Numbered from the stretch's first letter, positions 17,601-27,793 are shown. The stretch is DNA of 40,271 nucleotides from Prevotella disiens JCM 6334 = ATCC 29426 (GCF_000613345.1 NZ_BAIS01000022.1:1-40271); one strand, 5' to 3'. Notes: generated from the sequence alone by a model not told the origin. Program-made: numbers and translations.

Positions 17601-18623
17601 ATGGACACATATATATTAGGAATAGAAAGCAGTTGCGACGATACGAGTGCAGCAGTATTGCGCAATGGCGTGATACTGAGCAATGTAACGGCTTCGCAAG
17701 ATGTGCATAAAGCCTACGGAGGAGTAGTACCTGAATTGGCTTCACGCGCTCACCAGCAAAACGTTGTACCCGTTGTAGACCAAGCCATTAAGCGTGCAGG
17801 TATCACCAAAGAACAACTCTCAGCCGTAGCCTTCACTCGTGGGCCTGGTTTAATGGGTAGTTTGCTCGTTGGCGTTAGCTTTGCCAAAGGTTTTGCACGC
17901 TCATTGGGCATTCCGCTCATCGATGTAAACCACTTACAAGGTCATGTTCTCGCCCACTTCATCAAGGAAAGCGACGACGACACCAACCAACCTCCTTTCC
18001 CTTTCATCTGTTTGCTCGTTTCGGGCGGTAACTCTCAGATTGTCAAGGTGAATGCTTACAACGATATGGAAGTGTTGGGTCAGACCATAGACGATGCAGC
18101 AGGCGAGGCAATCGACAAATGTTCGAAAGTCATGGGCTTAGGTTATCCAGGTGGGCCTATCATCGATAAGCTCGCACGACAAGGCAATCCAAAGGCTTAC
18201 AAGTTTGCCGAACCTAACGTTGCAGGCTACGACTATTCGTTTTCGGGACTGAAAACATCGTTCCTTTACAATCTTCGTGAATGGATAAAGGACGACCCCG
18301 ATTTCATAGAAAACCATAAGGTAGACCTTGCGGCAAGTCTTGAATTTACCATTGTTGATATTTTGATGAAGAAACTCCGCAAAGCCGTTAAAGATACTGG
18401 CATTAAGCACGTTGCAGTAGCAGGTGGCGTTTCGGCAAACAATGGTTTGCGCAATGCTTTCCACGACCATGCGGCACGTTTCGGGTGGACAATTTATATT
18501 CCAAAATTCTCTTACACCACCGACAACGCAGCCATGATAGCCATGGTAGGAACTTTCAAATATCAAGACGGAAAGTTTGCCACTATCGATATGCCTGCTT
18601 TTAGTAAGGTAACTTTTGAATAA
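17601..18623 (+). CDS. tsaD: tRNA N6-adenosine threonylcarbamoyltransferase TsaD
   Basis: Transfers the threonylcarbamoyl group to A37 of ANN-decoding tRNAs, working with TsaB and TsaE, which lie outside the window. At 340 residues it has normal length. It shows the family start LGIESSCDDTSAAV, the metal-binding histidines His111 and His115 in VNHLQGHVLAHF, the nucleotide-binding LLVSGGNSQIV and VAGGVSANNGLR, and the third metal ligand Asp308 in YTTDNAAMIA. The start at 17601 gives the canonical N-terminus. The cinA-like gene follows 39 bp downstream in the same direction, so they are probably co-transcribed. Confidence 0.96.
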   Translation: MDTYILGIESSCDDTSAAVLRNGVILSNVTASQDVHKAYGGVVPELASRAHQQNVVPVVDQAIKRAGITKEQLSAVAFTRGPGLMGSLLVGVSFAKGFARSLGIPLIDVNHLQGHVLAHFIKESDDDTNQPPFPFICLLVSGGNSQIVKVNAYNDMEVLGQTIDDAAGEAIDKCSKVMGLGYPGGPIIDKLARQGNPKAYKFAEPNVAGYDYSFSGLKTSFLYNLREWIKDDPDFIENHKVDLAASLEFTIVDILMKKLRKAVKDTGIKHVAVAGGVSANNGLRNAFHDHAARFGWTIYIPKFSYTTDNAAMIAMVGTFKYQDGKFATIDMPAFSKVTFE

Positions 18624-18662
18624 TTTTTTTTAACCCCTCTTTTAAGCGACAAAACATAGAAA

Positions 18663-19211
18663 ATGGAATTTGAAAGCAAAATATTATCACGCCAAATAGG
18701 CGACCTTCTTTACGCATCAGGCTTCTCACTCGGTACGGCAGAAAGCTGCACAGGCGGACGCATCAGCGAAACCATCATTGCCATACCTGGTGCATCGAAT
18801 TATTTCAAAGGCGGCATCGTGTCGTATAGCGAAGAAACCAAAATGAATTTATTGGGTGTAAAGGCTGAAACTTTGCAGGAACACACTGCCGTAAGCGAAC
18901 AGGTAGCACGCGAAATGGTAAGCGGTGCTATCCGTGCGCTCAACGTAGACTATGCCATTTCGGTTACAGGAACAGCTGGACCAGGTGGCGGCACAGCCGA
19001 AATTCCTGTTGGCACAATATGGATTGGCTATGGCGACAAGAACGAAATACGCACGATGAAACTCACAGAAGACTTCGGTCGCGACATCAATCTTGCCATT
19101 GCCACCAACAAAGCCATTCGCCTCATGCTCGATTTCCTCACCGAGAAGTTAGCACCCGAAACTAACAACGACGAAACCGATGTGGCTGAAATGACAGGCG
19201 TAAAGTTGTAA
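18663..19211 (+). CDS. CinA C-terminal domain protein (nicotinamide-nucleotide amidase family)
   Basis: A 182-residue stand-alone CinA C-terminal domain. The family signature AESCTGGRISETI is at residues 26-38, followed by VVSY-like IVSYSEETKMNLLGV and SVTGTAGPGGGTAEIPVGTIWIG. Members, such as E. coli PncC, deamidate NMN to nicotinic acid mononucleotide in NAD salvage; the same activity here is inferred. The N-terminal MoCF-type domain of full-length CinA is absent. The last ~20 residues (APETNNDETDVAEMTGVKL) are acidic and likely disordered. It lies downstream of tsaD and is followed by a terminator. Confidence 0.9.
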   Translation: MEFESKILSRQIGDLLYASGFSLGTAESCTGGRISETIIAIPGASNYFKGGIVSYSEETKMNLLGVKAETLQEHTAVSEQVAREMVSGAIRALNVDYAISVTGTAGPGGGTAEIPVGTIWIGYGDKNEIRTMKLTEDFGRDINLAIATNKAIRLMLDFLTEKLAPETNNDETDVAEMTGVKL

Positions 19212-19235
19212 AGCGCGGATAAACAGAAAAATACA

Positions 19236-19275
19236 TAAAACCCATTGTTTTGACCATCAAAACAATGGGTTTTAT
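19236..19275. terminator. Perfect AAAACCCATTGTTTT hairpin
   Basis: AAAACCCATTGTTTTGA pairs with TCAAAACAATGGGTTTT, a long perfect stem with a short loop. It can terminate tsaD-cinA and has the same AAAAC...GTTTT design as the elements at 558, 11668 and 40158. Confidence 0.75.
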
Positions 19276-19300
19276 GTATGAAAACAACCTATTTTGTGGG

Positions 19301-19335
19301 TAGCTAGTCGGGACTAGTCTGACTAGTCTGACTTA
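19301..19335. repeat. 9-bp-period minisatellite (GACTAGTCT)
   Basis: AGCTAGTCG, GGACTAGTCT, GACTAGTCT and GACTTAATAG give a short run of GACTAGTCT-type units between the cinA-like gene and the SPFH gene. Confidence 0.6.
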
Positions 19336-19371
19336 ATAGTTAAAAGATGATAAAATTTAGTTCAAAATAGA

Positions 19372-19401
19372 TTGTTTTTAAAACAAAAAATACTATCTTT
19401 G
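19372..19401 (+). promoter_or_regulatory. -33/-7 promoter of the SPFH cassette
   Basis: TTG at 19372-19374, 19 bp of spacer, then TATCTTTG at 19394-19401. The leader to the ATG at 19453 is about 45 nt. Confidence 0.7.
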
Positions 19402-19452
19402 CAATATCAAAATGATATTATTTTTTAAGAACTAATTTTAAACAATACAACT

Positions 19453-20424
19453 ATGGAGAAAAAAGAATTTGCATTCAAAGGAACTATCCTCAACGGATTT
19501 CTCATGCTCACACTAACCCTTATTACCCTTTTGGGTTCAATTACTGCCGCAGTTTACGGATTTATTGAATTAGATGCCGACAAAACTACCACTGGAGTTT
19601 TGCTTTTGGGCGGTGCTGTGATGGGAATTATTTTGTTTATCCTTCTATGTTGCGGATTTATAAGAGTCGAACCTAACGAAGCACGTGTAATGATGTTCTT
19701 CGGCGAATATAAAGGTACGTTTACACAAGTGGGATTTCATTTTGTAAACCCATTCATCAACACGAAAAAAATGTCATTCCGTGCAAGAAACATTGATGCA
19801 GATCCTATCAAGGTGAACGATAAAAACGGTAACCCTATCATGATAGGTATGATGCTCGTTTGGCGATTGAAGGATTCTTACAAAGCTATCTTTGAAATTG
19901 ACTCAGAGACAATGGCAAAGTCGGGCAACGAAGAAGCCATTACCAACAAGGTGAGCGACCTTATGCTGGCTTTCGAACGTTTCGTTAAGATTCAAGGCGA
20001 TGCTGCTTTGCGCCATGTTGCAGGTCAATACGCTTACGACAATATGGACGATGAAACCATCACACAAACCCTTCGAGAGAATAGCGAAGAAATTAATAAA
20101 CTCTTAGAGCAAACCCTTGACGAACGATTGGATATGGCTGGTATAGAAATTGTTGAAGCACGCATCAACTATCTTGCCTATGCACCAGAAATTGCTGCCG
20201 TAATGTTGCGCCGCCAACAAGCCAGTGCCGTGATTGCAGCACGTGAAAAGATTGTCGAAGGAGCTGTTTCAATGGTCGATATGGCATTGAAAAAACTCGA
20301 CAATGAGAACATTGTGGAACTCGATGAAGACAAAAAAGCAGCTATGGTAAGCAACCTTATGGTGGTACTTTGTAGCGAAACATCAACCCAACCCGTTGTA
20401 AATTCAGGCACGTTGAATATGTAA
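19453..20424 (+). CDS. SPFH/Band-7 domain membrane protein
   Basis: A 323-residue protein with two N-terminal transmembrane segments (about residues 12-36 and 46-70). An SPFH/Band-7 domain follows, from [21 protein letters not shown] through [19 protein letters not shown]. The C-terminal helix contains the flotillin/stomatin-like [29 protein letters not shown], which usually drives ring-like oligomerisation. SPFH proteins scaffold membrane microdomains or regulate proteases; the partner here is unknown. It is the first gene of a tight three-gene cassette with its own promoter, with only a few bases before the next start codon. Confidence 0.88.
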   Translation: MEKKEFAFKGTILNGFLMLTLTLITLLGSITAAVYGFIELDADKTTTGVLLLGGAVMGIILFILLCCGFIRVEPNEARVMMFFGEYKGTFTQVGFHFVNPFINTKKMSFRARNIDADPIKVNDKNGNPIMIGMMLVWRLKDSYKAIFEIDSETMAKSGNEEAITNKVSDLMLAFERFVKIQGDAALRHVAGQYAYDNMDDETITQTLRENSEEINKLLEQTLDERLDMAGIEIVEARINYLAYAPEIAAVMLRRQQASAVIAAREKIVEGAVSMVDMALKKLDNENIVELDEDKKAAMVSNLMVVLCSETSTQPVVNSGTLNM

Positions 20425-20426
20425 TA

Positions 20427-20639
20427 ATGGCAAAAAAAGATAATAACACAAAAAGTTTCATTCTCCGTGTTGATGCCGACACCATGGCAGCAATCGAGAA
20501 ATGGGCGGCAGACGAGTTTCGTTCTACCAACGGACAGCTGCAGTGGATTATCACAGAAGCACTTAGAAAGGCACGTCGTCTGCCAAAACAAAAGAAAAGC
20601 GTAGCAAAAGAAAAGGAAAACGACAATGACAAATCTTAA
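20427..20639 (+). CDS. Small Arc-like ribbon-helix-helix protein
   Basis: A 70-residue protein. Residues about 8-50 ([38 protein letters not shown]) match a ribbon-helix-helix DNA-binding domain of Arc type: a short strand, then two helices with a turn at STNGQ. The tail is highly charged ([18 protein letters not shown]). It lies 2 bp after the SPFH stop and overlaps the next gene by 14 bp, so translation is coupled. It may regulate its own cassette, but being embedded between two membrane-protein genes is unusual for a repressor and it may instead act with the SPFH complex. Confidence 0.8.
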   Translation: MAKKDNNTKSFILRVDADTMAAIEKWAADEFRSTNGQLQWIITEALRKARRLPKQKKSVAKEKENDNDKS

Positions 20640-21096
20640 AAACGTAAGACTTAGACGTACTCGCCAAAGTACAATCTTTGAGATAGTGGCAGCCCTTTGC
20701 TCACTTTTCTCATGGATTATTGTGAGCATAGCCGTAGCAAAAGGCAGATTAGGCGCAGAAAAATTTATCACTATCAGCCTCTTGTCCCTTGCATCTACCT
20801 TTATGTTCTATTCGGCTTATCGTCCCGGTGCACGTTGGATAAGAAGCCACTACCAGCCAAAGACAATGCAACAACTCATTGCAACGAGTAAATTTTTTCG
20901 TATCTTGGGTTTAGAAGATGGCATACTATGCCTGTGCATAGCAGTCCTTTCACTAATAAAACTGCCCACATCCATAGATAAAATTTTGGGTACGAGCATT
21001 ATAGTCATGTTCCTCGGCACGAAGATTTACATTGACCGAAAATATAAAGAAGTGAAAAAGGTCGAAAAAGCAGTACAAAAAAAGGAAAAACAATAG
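20626..21096 (+). CDS. Hypothetical small membrane protein in SPFH cassette
   Basis: A 156-residue protein with a basic N-terminus ([12 protein letters not shown]), then roughly four hydrophobic segments (about residues 18-38, 44-58, 92-107 and 117-133) and a lysine-rich, probably coiled cytoplasmic tail ([20 protein letters not shown]). It overlaps the ribbon-helix-helix gene by 14 bp. I do not recognise the family. Its genomic bond to SPFH suggests that the two work together in the inner membrane. Confidence 0.75.
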   Translation: MTNLKNVRLRRTRQSTIFEIVAALCSLFSWIIVSIAVAKGRLGAEKFITISLLSLASTFMFYSAYRPGARWIRSHYQPKTMQQLIATSKFFRILGLEDGILCLCIAVLSLIKLPTSIDKILGTSIIVMFLGTKIYIDRKYKEVKKVEKAVQKKEKQ

Positions 21097-21162
21097 GTTG
21101 TAAACATTCTTTTCCTATGACTTACACACCTTGTCTATGAAGGTGTATCCTCAAAAAAATAG

Positions 21163-21200
21163 CCTTATGCTCAACTATTCTGCAGCGTAAGGCTGTTTTT
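21163..21200 (+). terminator. Intrinsic terminator of SPFH cassette
   Basis: AGCCTTA pairs with TAAGGCT over a long loop and is followed by GTTTTTTTT. Confidence 0.75.
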
Positions 21201-21234
21201 TTTATAATAATACTTGTTTTTCAATGGAAATCAT

Positions 21235-21242
21235 TATCTTTG
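21235..21242 (+). promoter_or_regulatory. -7 promoter element of the methyltransferase gene
   Basis: TATCTTTG with TTG at 21214-21216 (18-bp spacing) precedes the gene. It implies a leader of about 115 nt before the ATG at 21366. Confidence 0.6.
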
Positions 21243-21365
21243 CACATAGATTCCAACCAATGAAAAAAATTGGGCGAAAAACATGAAAGAGAAACAATAA
21301 TCAACAAATATAAACATAAAAAAGCTGGCAGTAGAAACATTGACAGCATTTCAACAAACAAATTA

Positions 21366-22853
21366 ATGGAAGAATTTGAACTCATTGCCAAAACCTTTAT
21401 GGGACTTGAGCAGGTTTTGGCTCAGGAGCTCACCCAACTGGGTGCTAACAACGTGCAAATAGGACGACGAATGGTGTCGTTCACAGGTAACAAAGAAATG
21501 ATGTACCGAGCTAACTTCCAGTTGCATACGGCTATACGAGTACTAAAACCAATCGCACACTTTAAAGCAAATAGTGCGGAAGATATGTACGATGAGGTAA
21601 GGAAAATCGATTGGAGCAAGTATATCCTCAAAGGGAAAACATTCTCTGTCGATTCTGTTGTCTACTCAGAAGAGTTCAAAAACTCACGATTCGTAACCTA
21701 TAAAGTAAAGGACGCTATCGTAGACCAATTTCGTGAAAATACAGGAACACGACCAAATATCTCGGTGAGCAACCCTGACATTCGACTAAATATTCACATT
21801 GCCGAAGACAAGGCTACACTTTCCTTAGACTCAAGTGGAGAATCATTGCATCGCCGTGGCTACCGACAAGAAAGCGTTGAAGCTCCATTGAACGAGGTTT
21901 TGGCTGCGGGCATGATTCTTATGACAGGCTGGAAGGGCGAAACCGATTTCATTGACCCTATGTGTGGTTCAGGAACATTACCTATTGAGGCGGCACTCAT
22001 CGCAAGAAACATTTCGCCTGGCGTATTCCGCAAAGAGTTTGCATTTGAAAAATGGGCTGATTTCGACCAAGATTTGTTTGATAGCATCTACAACGACGAG
22101 TCGGAAGAACGAGAATTTACCCACCATATCTATGGTTACGACACCGATATGAAGGCTGTAAACACGGCAAAGCTTAACGTTGCAGCAGCAGGATTCTCGA
22201 AAAACATCACCATTGAGCATAAAGATTTCAAGAACTTTACGCAACCAAAGGACAAGAGCATCATTGTGATGAATCCACCATACGGCGAACGCATCTCAAC
22301 CCCTAACTTGTTGGGAACTTACAAGATGATAGGCGAACGCTTAAAGCATCAGTTCATGGGCAACGAGGCATGGATTCTTTCTTATCGTGAAGAATGTTTC
22401 CGCGAAATAGGATTAAAGCCAAGCATTAAAATCCCTGTTTACAACGGTTCGTTGGAATGTGAGTTCAGAAAATACCAAATGTTCGACGGCAAACTCAACG
22501 AGTTCCGTGCCGAAGGAGGCATTGTAAAGACCGAAGACGAGAAGAAAGAAATGGCGCAGAAGCATCGTTTCAAGAAAAATCGTGAATTTAAAAAACGCTT
22601 AGACGATACCGAATCAAACGAAGAGGGCGATATTCGCTCGTTCACTTTCCATAGTTTCGAACATGAAAGACCCGATTTTGGAAAGAAATTCAACGAGAAA
22701 AGAAAGCCACGCAGAAACTTTGGCGACGACGACCGCTTTGGCGATGACTATAAATCATTCAAAGGAAAGAAAAACTTTGGTGGAAAGAAGTTTGACAAAG
22801 GTGGCAAAGGTGGTAAAAACCGATATAAAAATTTTGATACAAATGAAGACTAA
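21366..22853 (+). CDS. THUMP-domain class I SAM-dependent rRNA (guanine-N2) methyltransferase, RlmL-N/YpsC-like
   Basis: A 495-residue enzyme beginning MEEFELIAKTFMGLEQVLAQEL. A THUMP RNA-binding domain spans about residues 45-155. The methyltransferase domain has the SAM-binding DPMCGSGTLPIEAALIA (198-214) and the catalytic NPPYGER (303-309), the N2-guanine signature. It most resembles the RlmL N-terminal half and stand-alone YpsC-type 23S rRNA methyltransferases. The C-terminal ~75 residues are a basic, Gly/Phe/Lys-rich tail (KRKPRRNFGDDDRFGDD, KKNFGGKKFDKGGKGG), probably disordered and RNA-binding. A TTG start 96 bp upstream is rejected in favour of this ATG. Its 3' end overlaps the peptidase gene by 11 bp. 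Confidence 0.9.
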   Translation: MEEFELIAKTFMGLEQVLAQELTQLGANNVQIGRRMVSFTGNKEMMYRANFQLHTAIRVLKPIAHFKANSAEDMYDEVRKIDWSKYILKGKTFSVDSVVYSEEFKNSRFVTYKVKDAIVDQFRENTGTRPNISVSNPDIRLNIHIAEDKATLSLDSSGESLHRRGYRQESVEAPLNEVLAAGMILMTGWKGETDFIDPMCGSGTLPIEAALIARNISPGVFRKEFAFEKWADFDQDLFDSIYNDESEEREFTHHIYGYDTDMKAVNTAKLNVAAAGFSKNITIEHKDFKNFTQPKDKSIIVMNPPYGERISTPNLLGTYKMIGERLKHQFMGNEAWILSYREECFREIGLKPSIKIPVYNGSLECEFRKYQMFDGKLNEFRAEGGIVKTEDEKKEMAQKHRFKKNREFKKRLDDTESNEEGDIRSFTFHSFEHERPDFGKKFNEKRKPRRNFGDDDRFGDDYKSFKGKKNFGGKKFDKGGKGGKNRYKNFDTNED

Positions 22854-25054
22854 CACTTTAATGGTGGGGGCAATATTAGCTGGATTCATGGCTTTTGCAC
22901 AACCTACAAACATCATGGCACAGAAAAAATTTACACTCGAAGAACTTAATTTCGGAGGTAAAAACTTTCAAAAAATGCGTGCTGAAACTCGCTACACTAC
23001 ATGGTGGGGCGACCAATTGGTTCGATTGGACAAAGAACAATGCACAATTGTGAACACAAAGACGCTGAAAGAGCAAACACTCTTCACACTTAGCGACTTA
23101 AACGCATGGCTCGGAGATAGCAAAAGCAAGGTTCGTGCGCTTTATAGCATTGCTTTTCCTGATGCCAAAAAGCCTGTTGTAAAGGTGAATACAGGCAAAG
23201 AAACATTGCTCGTAAACTTTAAAACAAAGAAAATAGAGCAGCGTTTTGAAAACGTTACAGAGGCGCAAGCAGCGACCGCAACGCTGTTTCTGGTGCATTG
23301 GCTTACGTTTTAGAAAATCAACTCTACGTTTCTAACAACGGACAAACCAAGCAATTAACCTCTGACGGCTCTCGTAGCATCGTTTACGGACAAGCGGTAC
23401 ACCGTGATGAGTTCGGAATTAAAGGCGGATTGTATTGGAGTCCTAACGGCGAACGCCTTGCTTTCTATCGCATGGATCAAAGCATGGTAACCGATTTCCC
23501 ACTTATCAATGTTCAAGAAGTAGATTGGACACCTAAAAAGGGTGAATCTCGCATGGCAACACCAGAGCCAACTCCTTACCCAATGGCTGGCGAAACCTCT
23601 CATAAGGTTACCGTAGGTGTTTACGACATCAATACTTCAAAGACCGTTTACCTCAAAGCTGGCGACCCAACCGACCGCTATTTCACCAACATACAGTGGA
23701 GCCCCGACAATAAAACCATCTATATGTTTGAGTTGAACCGCGACCAAAACGATTGCCATTTGGTTTCTTACGATGCACAAACAGGCGATAAAATTGCAGA
23801 ACTCTACCACGAAACTGATGCAAAATATGTTGAACCAAGCCACCCTATCCTTTTCTTGCCTTGGAACAGCAACCAATTTGTGATGCAAAGTCAGAAGGAC
23901 GGCTACAACCACCTCTACCTTTTTAATAAGGACGGCAAGGAGTTGAAGCAAATTACCAAAGGCAATTTTGTTGTCATGGACATACTCGGCTTCAACGAAA
24001 AGGCAAAGTCTATCATCTATGTGTCTAACGAATGCAGTCCTATTCAGCGCAACACATGGAGCGTAAACGTGGCAAACGGAAAGCGCACCTTGTTGGATAA
24101 TGGTCGTGGATACCACTATGCACGATTGAGCGAAGGTGGTAACTACTTGGTAGACAACTATTCTGAACCAAACGTACCACGCAAAATAGACATCGTATCC
24201 ATCGGAAATAAGCCTGAAATTAAGAACTGGCTCACTGCAAAAAATCCATGGGCAGGCTATAATATCCCTGAATTTACATCGGGTTCGATAAAAGCTGACG
24301 ACGGCAAAACCGACCTTTATTGGCGCATGGTGAAGCCTATTGGTTTCGACCCTAATAAGAAATATCCAACCGTTGTGTATGTTTACGGTGGCCCTCATGC
24401 CCACAACGTTGATGCAAGTTGGAACTATGGCTCACGTCCATGGGAAACTTACATGGCACAAAAGGGCTATTTGCTTTTCATTCTTGACAACCGTGGTAGC
24501 GAAAATCGTGGCAGAGCCTTTGAACAAGCTACCTTCCGCCAGTTAGGACAAGTTGAAATGCGCGACCAAATGGCTGGTGTAAACTATTTGAAATCACTCC
24601 CTTACGTTGATGCAGACCGCATCGGTGTACATGGTTGGTCGTTTGGTGGCTTCATGACTATTTCTTTGATGACCAACTACCCTGAAACTTTCAAAGTAGG
24701 TGTAGCAGGTGGGCCTGTAATCGACTGGAAATGGTACGAGGCAATGTATGGCGAACGCTACATGGACACTCCACAAACCAACCCAGAGGGTTATGCAAAG
24801 ACATCGCTCTTGAAGAAAGCAAAGGACTTAAAAGGCAAATTGCAAATCATTACAGGTTTGAACGACCCTGTGGTGTTGCCACAACATTGCTTCACTTTCC
24901 TCAAAGCATGTATCGGAGTAGGCACACAACCTGACTTCTTCGTCTATCCTGCGAACCACACAACATGCGTGGACACCAAAGTGTGCATCTACACGACCGC
25001 ATTACACAATATTTTGAAGATTATTTGAAGCCGCTCAACACCCCTACTCGTTAA
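22843..25054 (+). pseudogene. S9 family dipeptidyl-peptidase IV, two frameshifts
   Basis: Assembled across two breaks this encodes about 737 residues: a signal peptide (MKTNTLMVGAILAGFMAFAQP), the DPP-IV beta-propeller (ALAYVLENQLYVSNNG, RLAFYRMDQSMVTDFPLI), and the alpha/beta-hydrolase domain with nucleophile motif GWSFGG and catalytic Asp in GLNDPVV. The frame breaks near 23270 and near 24951. Adding one G at the second site restores YPGEPHNMRGHQSVHLHDRI, which includes the catalytic His. Without it the observed frame ends ANHTTCV... and lacks the triad His. DPP-IV releases X-Pro dipeptides from host or dietary peptides in the periplasm. The span is two bases short of a multiple of three. 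Overlaps the methyltransferase gene by 11 bp. Confidence 0.9.
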
Positions 25055-25175
25055 TAAAAAGAGTAGGAAAGTCGTTGAAAATAAAAGAAATGGGCAGCAG
25101 TAAAAGGCTCATTATCAAGGAAAAATAATAATAGAATAATAAAAAAATACTTCCTTAAGCATAGAAAATATGTAC

Positions 25176-25204
25176 GCCCCTCCCAACGGAGGGGTTGGGG
25201 AAGG
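25176..25204. repeat. CCCCTCC/GGAGGGG hairpin before purD
   Basis: CCCCTCCCAACGGAGGGG is a near-perfect C/G-rich hairpin directly upstream of purD, related to sequences at 17400 and 39800. It lies within the purD leader. Confidence 0.6.
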
Positions 25205-25215
25205 CTCTTTATTTT

Positions 25216-26484
25216 ATGAAAATACTACTCTTAGGCAGCGGCGGACGTGAACACGCCTTAGCATGGAAGATTGCACAAAGCCAACAATGCGATAAGTTAT
25301 TCATTGCCCCTGGTAACGCAGGTACAACCGATTGTGGCGAAAATGTAGCCATTGGGGTGAATGAATTTGACCGATTGAAGACTTTTGCAATTGAAAATCA
25401 AATCGATATGGTGGTTGTAGGTCCCGAAGACCCATTGGTAAATGGTATCTATGACAGCTTCAAAAACGATGAAACCACCCAACATATAGCCGTTATTGGC
25501 CCTTCAAAGGCTGGTGCAGTGTTGGAAGGTAGTAAGGATTTTGCCAAAGCTTTCATGAAGCGACACAACATTCCAACGGCTGCTTACGAAACTTTCGACG
25601 GTACTACCATCGACGAAGGTTTGAAATTCTTGGAAACATTGAAAGCTCCTTACGTTCTGAAAGCCGACGGATTGGCTGCTGGAAAGGGAGTTTTGATACT
25701 TCCAACTTTGGAAGAAGCCAAACGAGAATTGAAGGAAATGTTGGGCGGAATGTTCGGAAACGCATCGGCAAAAGTAGTTATCGAAGAGTTCCTTTCGGGC
25801 ATTGAATGTTCAGTTTTCGTACTTACCGACGGCACAAACTACCAAATTCTCCCTGAAGCCAAAGACTATAAACGCATTGGCGAGGGCGATACGGGTTTGA
25901 ACACAGGCGGTATGGGTAGTGTTTCGCCTGTTCCTTTTGCCGACAAGGCATGGCTCGACAAGGTGGAAACACGCATCATCAAACCTACTGTAGACGGCTT
26001 GAAAGCAGAAGGAATCGACTATAAAGGTTTTATTTTCTTCGGTCTTATCAACGTAGAGGGCAACCCTATGGTGATAGAATACAACTGCCGCATGGGCGAC
26101 CCAGAAACAGAAACGGTCATGTTGCGCCTCAAAAGCGACATTGTAGACCTTTTCAAGGGAGTTGCCAACGGCAGTATCAGCGAATGTAAGGTAGAGTTTG
26201 ACGACCGTTCAGCCGTTTGCGTAATGCTTGTAAGTGGCGGTTATCCTGGTAGTTACCAAAAGGGTTACACCATCGAAGGCATCGAAAAAGTAGACGGTTC
26301 AGTAGTTTTCCACAGCGGTACAGCCTTGAAAGACGGCAACATCGTAACCAATGGTGGACGTGTTATCGCCGTTTCGTCCTACGGAACTAACAAAGACGAA
26401 GCCTTGAAAAAGAGTTTCACAGAAGCCGAAAAGATAGATTTTAAGGATAAATATTTCAGAAAAGACATCGGCAAAGACTTGTAG
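25216..26484 (+). CDS. purD: Phosphoribosylamine--glycine ligase (GAR synthetase)
   Basis: Catalyses the second step of de novo purine synthesis, ATP-dependent joining of glycine to phosphoribosylamine. At 422 residues it has normal length. It shows the N-terminal [17 protein letters not shown], the ATP-grasp loops [13 protein letters not shown] and [13 protein letters not shown], and the Mg/ATP-binding [12 protein letters not shown]. The start MKILLL at 25216 is chosen over an in-frame upstream start because it gives the canonical GARS N-terminus. No other pur gene is adjacent. A 9-bp minisatellite begins 6 bp after the stop. Confidence 0.95.
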   Translation: MKILLLGSGGREHALAWKIAQSQQCDKLFIAPGNAGTTDCGENVAIGVNEFDRLKTFAIENQIDMVVVGPEDPLVNGIYDSFKNDETTQHIAVIGPSKAGAVLEGSKDFAKAFMKRHNIPTAAYETFDGTTIDEGLKFLETLKAPYVLKADGLAAGKGVLILPTLEEAKRELKEMLGGMFGNASAKVVIEEFLSGIECSVFVLTDGTNYQILPEAKDYKRIGEGDTGLNTGGMGSVSPVPFADKAWLDKVETRIIKPTVDGLKAEGIDYKGFIFFGLINVEGNPMVIEYNCRMGDPETETVMLRLKSDIVDLFKGVANGSISECKVEFDDRSAVCVMLVSGGYPGSYQKGYTIEGIEKVDGSVVFHSGTALKDGNIVTNGGRVIAVSSYGTNKDEALKKSFTEAEKIDFKDKYFRKDIGKDL

Positions 26485-26490
26485 TTTTTC

Positions 26491-26596
26491 CTAGGAGAAC
26501 TAGAAAAACTAGGAGAACTAGGAAAACTAGGAAAACTAGGAAAACTAGGAAAAACTAGAAAAACTAGGAGAACTAGGAAAAACTAGAAAAACTAAA
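26491..26596 (+). repeat. 9-bp-period minisatellite (CTAGGAAAA)
   Basis: About eleven units of CTAGGAAAA, CTAGGAGAA or CTAGAAAAA fill the purD-to-membrane-protein gap almost completely, ending just before the next start codon. The purine bias puts a poly-A/G-rich leader in the mRNA. Confidence 0.85.
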
Positions 26597-26603
26597 AAGA
26601 AAA

Positions 26604-27548
26604 ATGGCACAAAAGCGCATTCAAAATATCATTGCAGAGAGTCGTTGGTCGCTCACCATTATGTCCGTTTGCGCCATTGCGGTGTGGTCGGCAGTGGCAT
26701 TGACCAACATCTACGTCCTTCCCTCGCTGCTCTGTATGCTCTTCTCCACCTTCTTGATGATGGAGTTGAACAACACCAATGCGCTCATTCGCATTTACAG
26801 TCGCATGGTTTCGTGCTGCTATATGGCATTCACAACGATGGCAACCTTCCAATTTATTTCCTACCGAGCAGCCATTATTGTGCTTTGCATTGTGGGTTTC
26901 TACACTTGTATTTTCCGTTGCTATCAAGATTTTCATTCACCAGGTTGGACTTTTTATGCCTTTTTGTGCTTTGGACTGAGCAGCATTGTGTGGGTGCAAA
27001 CCTTTTATTTCTTGCCTATTCTATGGATTTTAATGGCGACAAACCTCTTAGCACCGAGCGCAAAAAACTATGTTTCGTCCCTCTTTGGCATACTATTGCC
27101 CAACATTGTGGCAATCGGTGTAAAGCTTTATTTAGGCGATTTGCAGAGCATTATCGACCATTTCGGAAACTTAATCGTATTTGAAAAATTCTTCGATTAC
27201 GGCATTCTCTCGATTGGCGAAATCGTTACTGCACTATGGGTTATTCTCTGTGCTATCATCGGAACGACCCATTTTATACGTCAAAAGCGCAGCGATAGCA
27301 TCAGAAACCGCATGCTTTATGGAATGTTCATAACCATCAATTCTGCTGCTATCATCAGCCTTTTCCTTCAACCCCAACATTACGATGCCTTATTGGGTAT
27401 CATGATAGCCTCAACCTCCCCTCTTTTAGCGCATTTCATCGCTTTGACCCACACCAAACTCACCAACTTTGTGTTCAAGCTTTTGCTACTTGGAACGATT
27501 GTTATTATGGTTTTCAACCTTATCAACTCGCTCAATTTCCTCAGATAA
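26604..27548 (+). CDS. Polytopic membrane protein of unknown function
   Basis: A 314-residue protein with about eight to ten hydrophobic segments, starting with a short basic cytoplasmic end (MAQKRIQNIIAESRW) and finishing VFNLINSLNFLR. Small loops carry few charged residues. I do not recognise a family motif; possibilities include a glycosyltransferase-associated or O-antigen-type membrane protein, but nothing decides this. It is bracketed by two CTAGGAAAA minisatellites and lies downstream of purD in the same direction. The terminator at 27752 follows. Confidence 0.75.
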   Translation: MAQKRIQNIIAESRWSLTIMSVCAIAVWSAVALTNIYVLPSLLCMLFSTFLMMELNNTNALIRIYSRMVSCCYMAFTTMATFQFISYRAAIIVLCIVGFYTCIFRCYQDFHSPGWTFYAFLCFGLSSIVWVQTFYFLPILWILMATNLLAPSAKNYVSSLFGILLPNIVAIGVKLYLGDLQSIIDHFGNLIVFEKFFDYGILSIGEIVTALWVILCAIIGTTHFIRQKRSDSIRNRMLYGMFITINSAAIISLFLQPQHYDALLGIMIASTSPLLAHFIALTHTKLTNFVFKLLLLGTIVIMVFNLINSLNFLR

Positions 27549-27570
27549 GACCTAAAAACACGTCCCTATA

Positions 27571-27700
27571 CTAGGAAGACTAGGAAAACTAGGAAGACTA
27601 GGAAGACTAGGAAAACTAGGAAAACTAGGAAAACTAGGAGGACTAGGAGGACTAGGAGAACTAGGAGAACTAGAAAAACTAGAAAAAACTAGCCCCCTAG
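27571..27700 (+). repeat. 9-bp-period minisatellite (CTAGGAAGA/CTAGGAAAA)
   Basis: About thirteen units of CTAGGAAGA, CTAGGAAAA, CTAGGAGGA and CTAGAAAAA. Same unit family as 26491-26596, so the membrane-protein gene has matching arrays on both sides. Confidence 0.85.
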
Positions 27701-27751
27701 AAAAAACAAGCAGTGCCACATGGGCAAATCTGCCATGCTCCCACCCTAAAT

Positions 27752-27780
27752 AAATCCTCATAAAAGAGGATTTTATTTTT
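27752..27780 (+). terminator. Intrinsic terminator before the TonB receptor operon
   Basis: AAATCCTC pairs with GAGGATTT over a 6-nt loop and is followed by TATTTTTT. Confidence 0.75.
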
Positions 27781-27793
27781 TATAAAATCTTAG

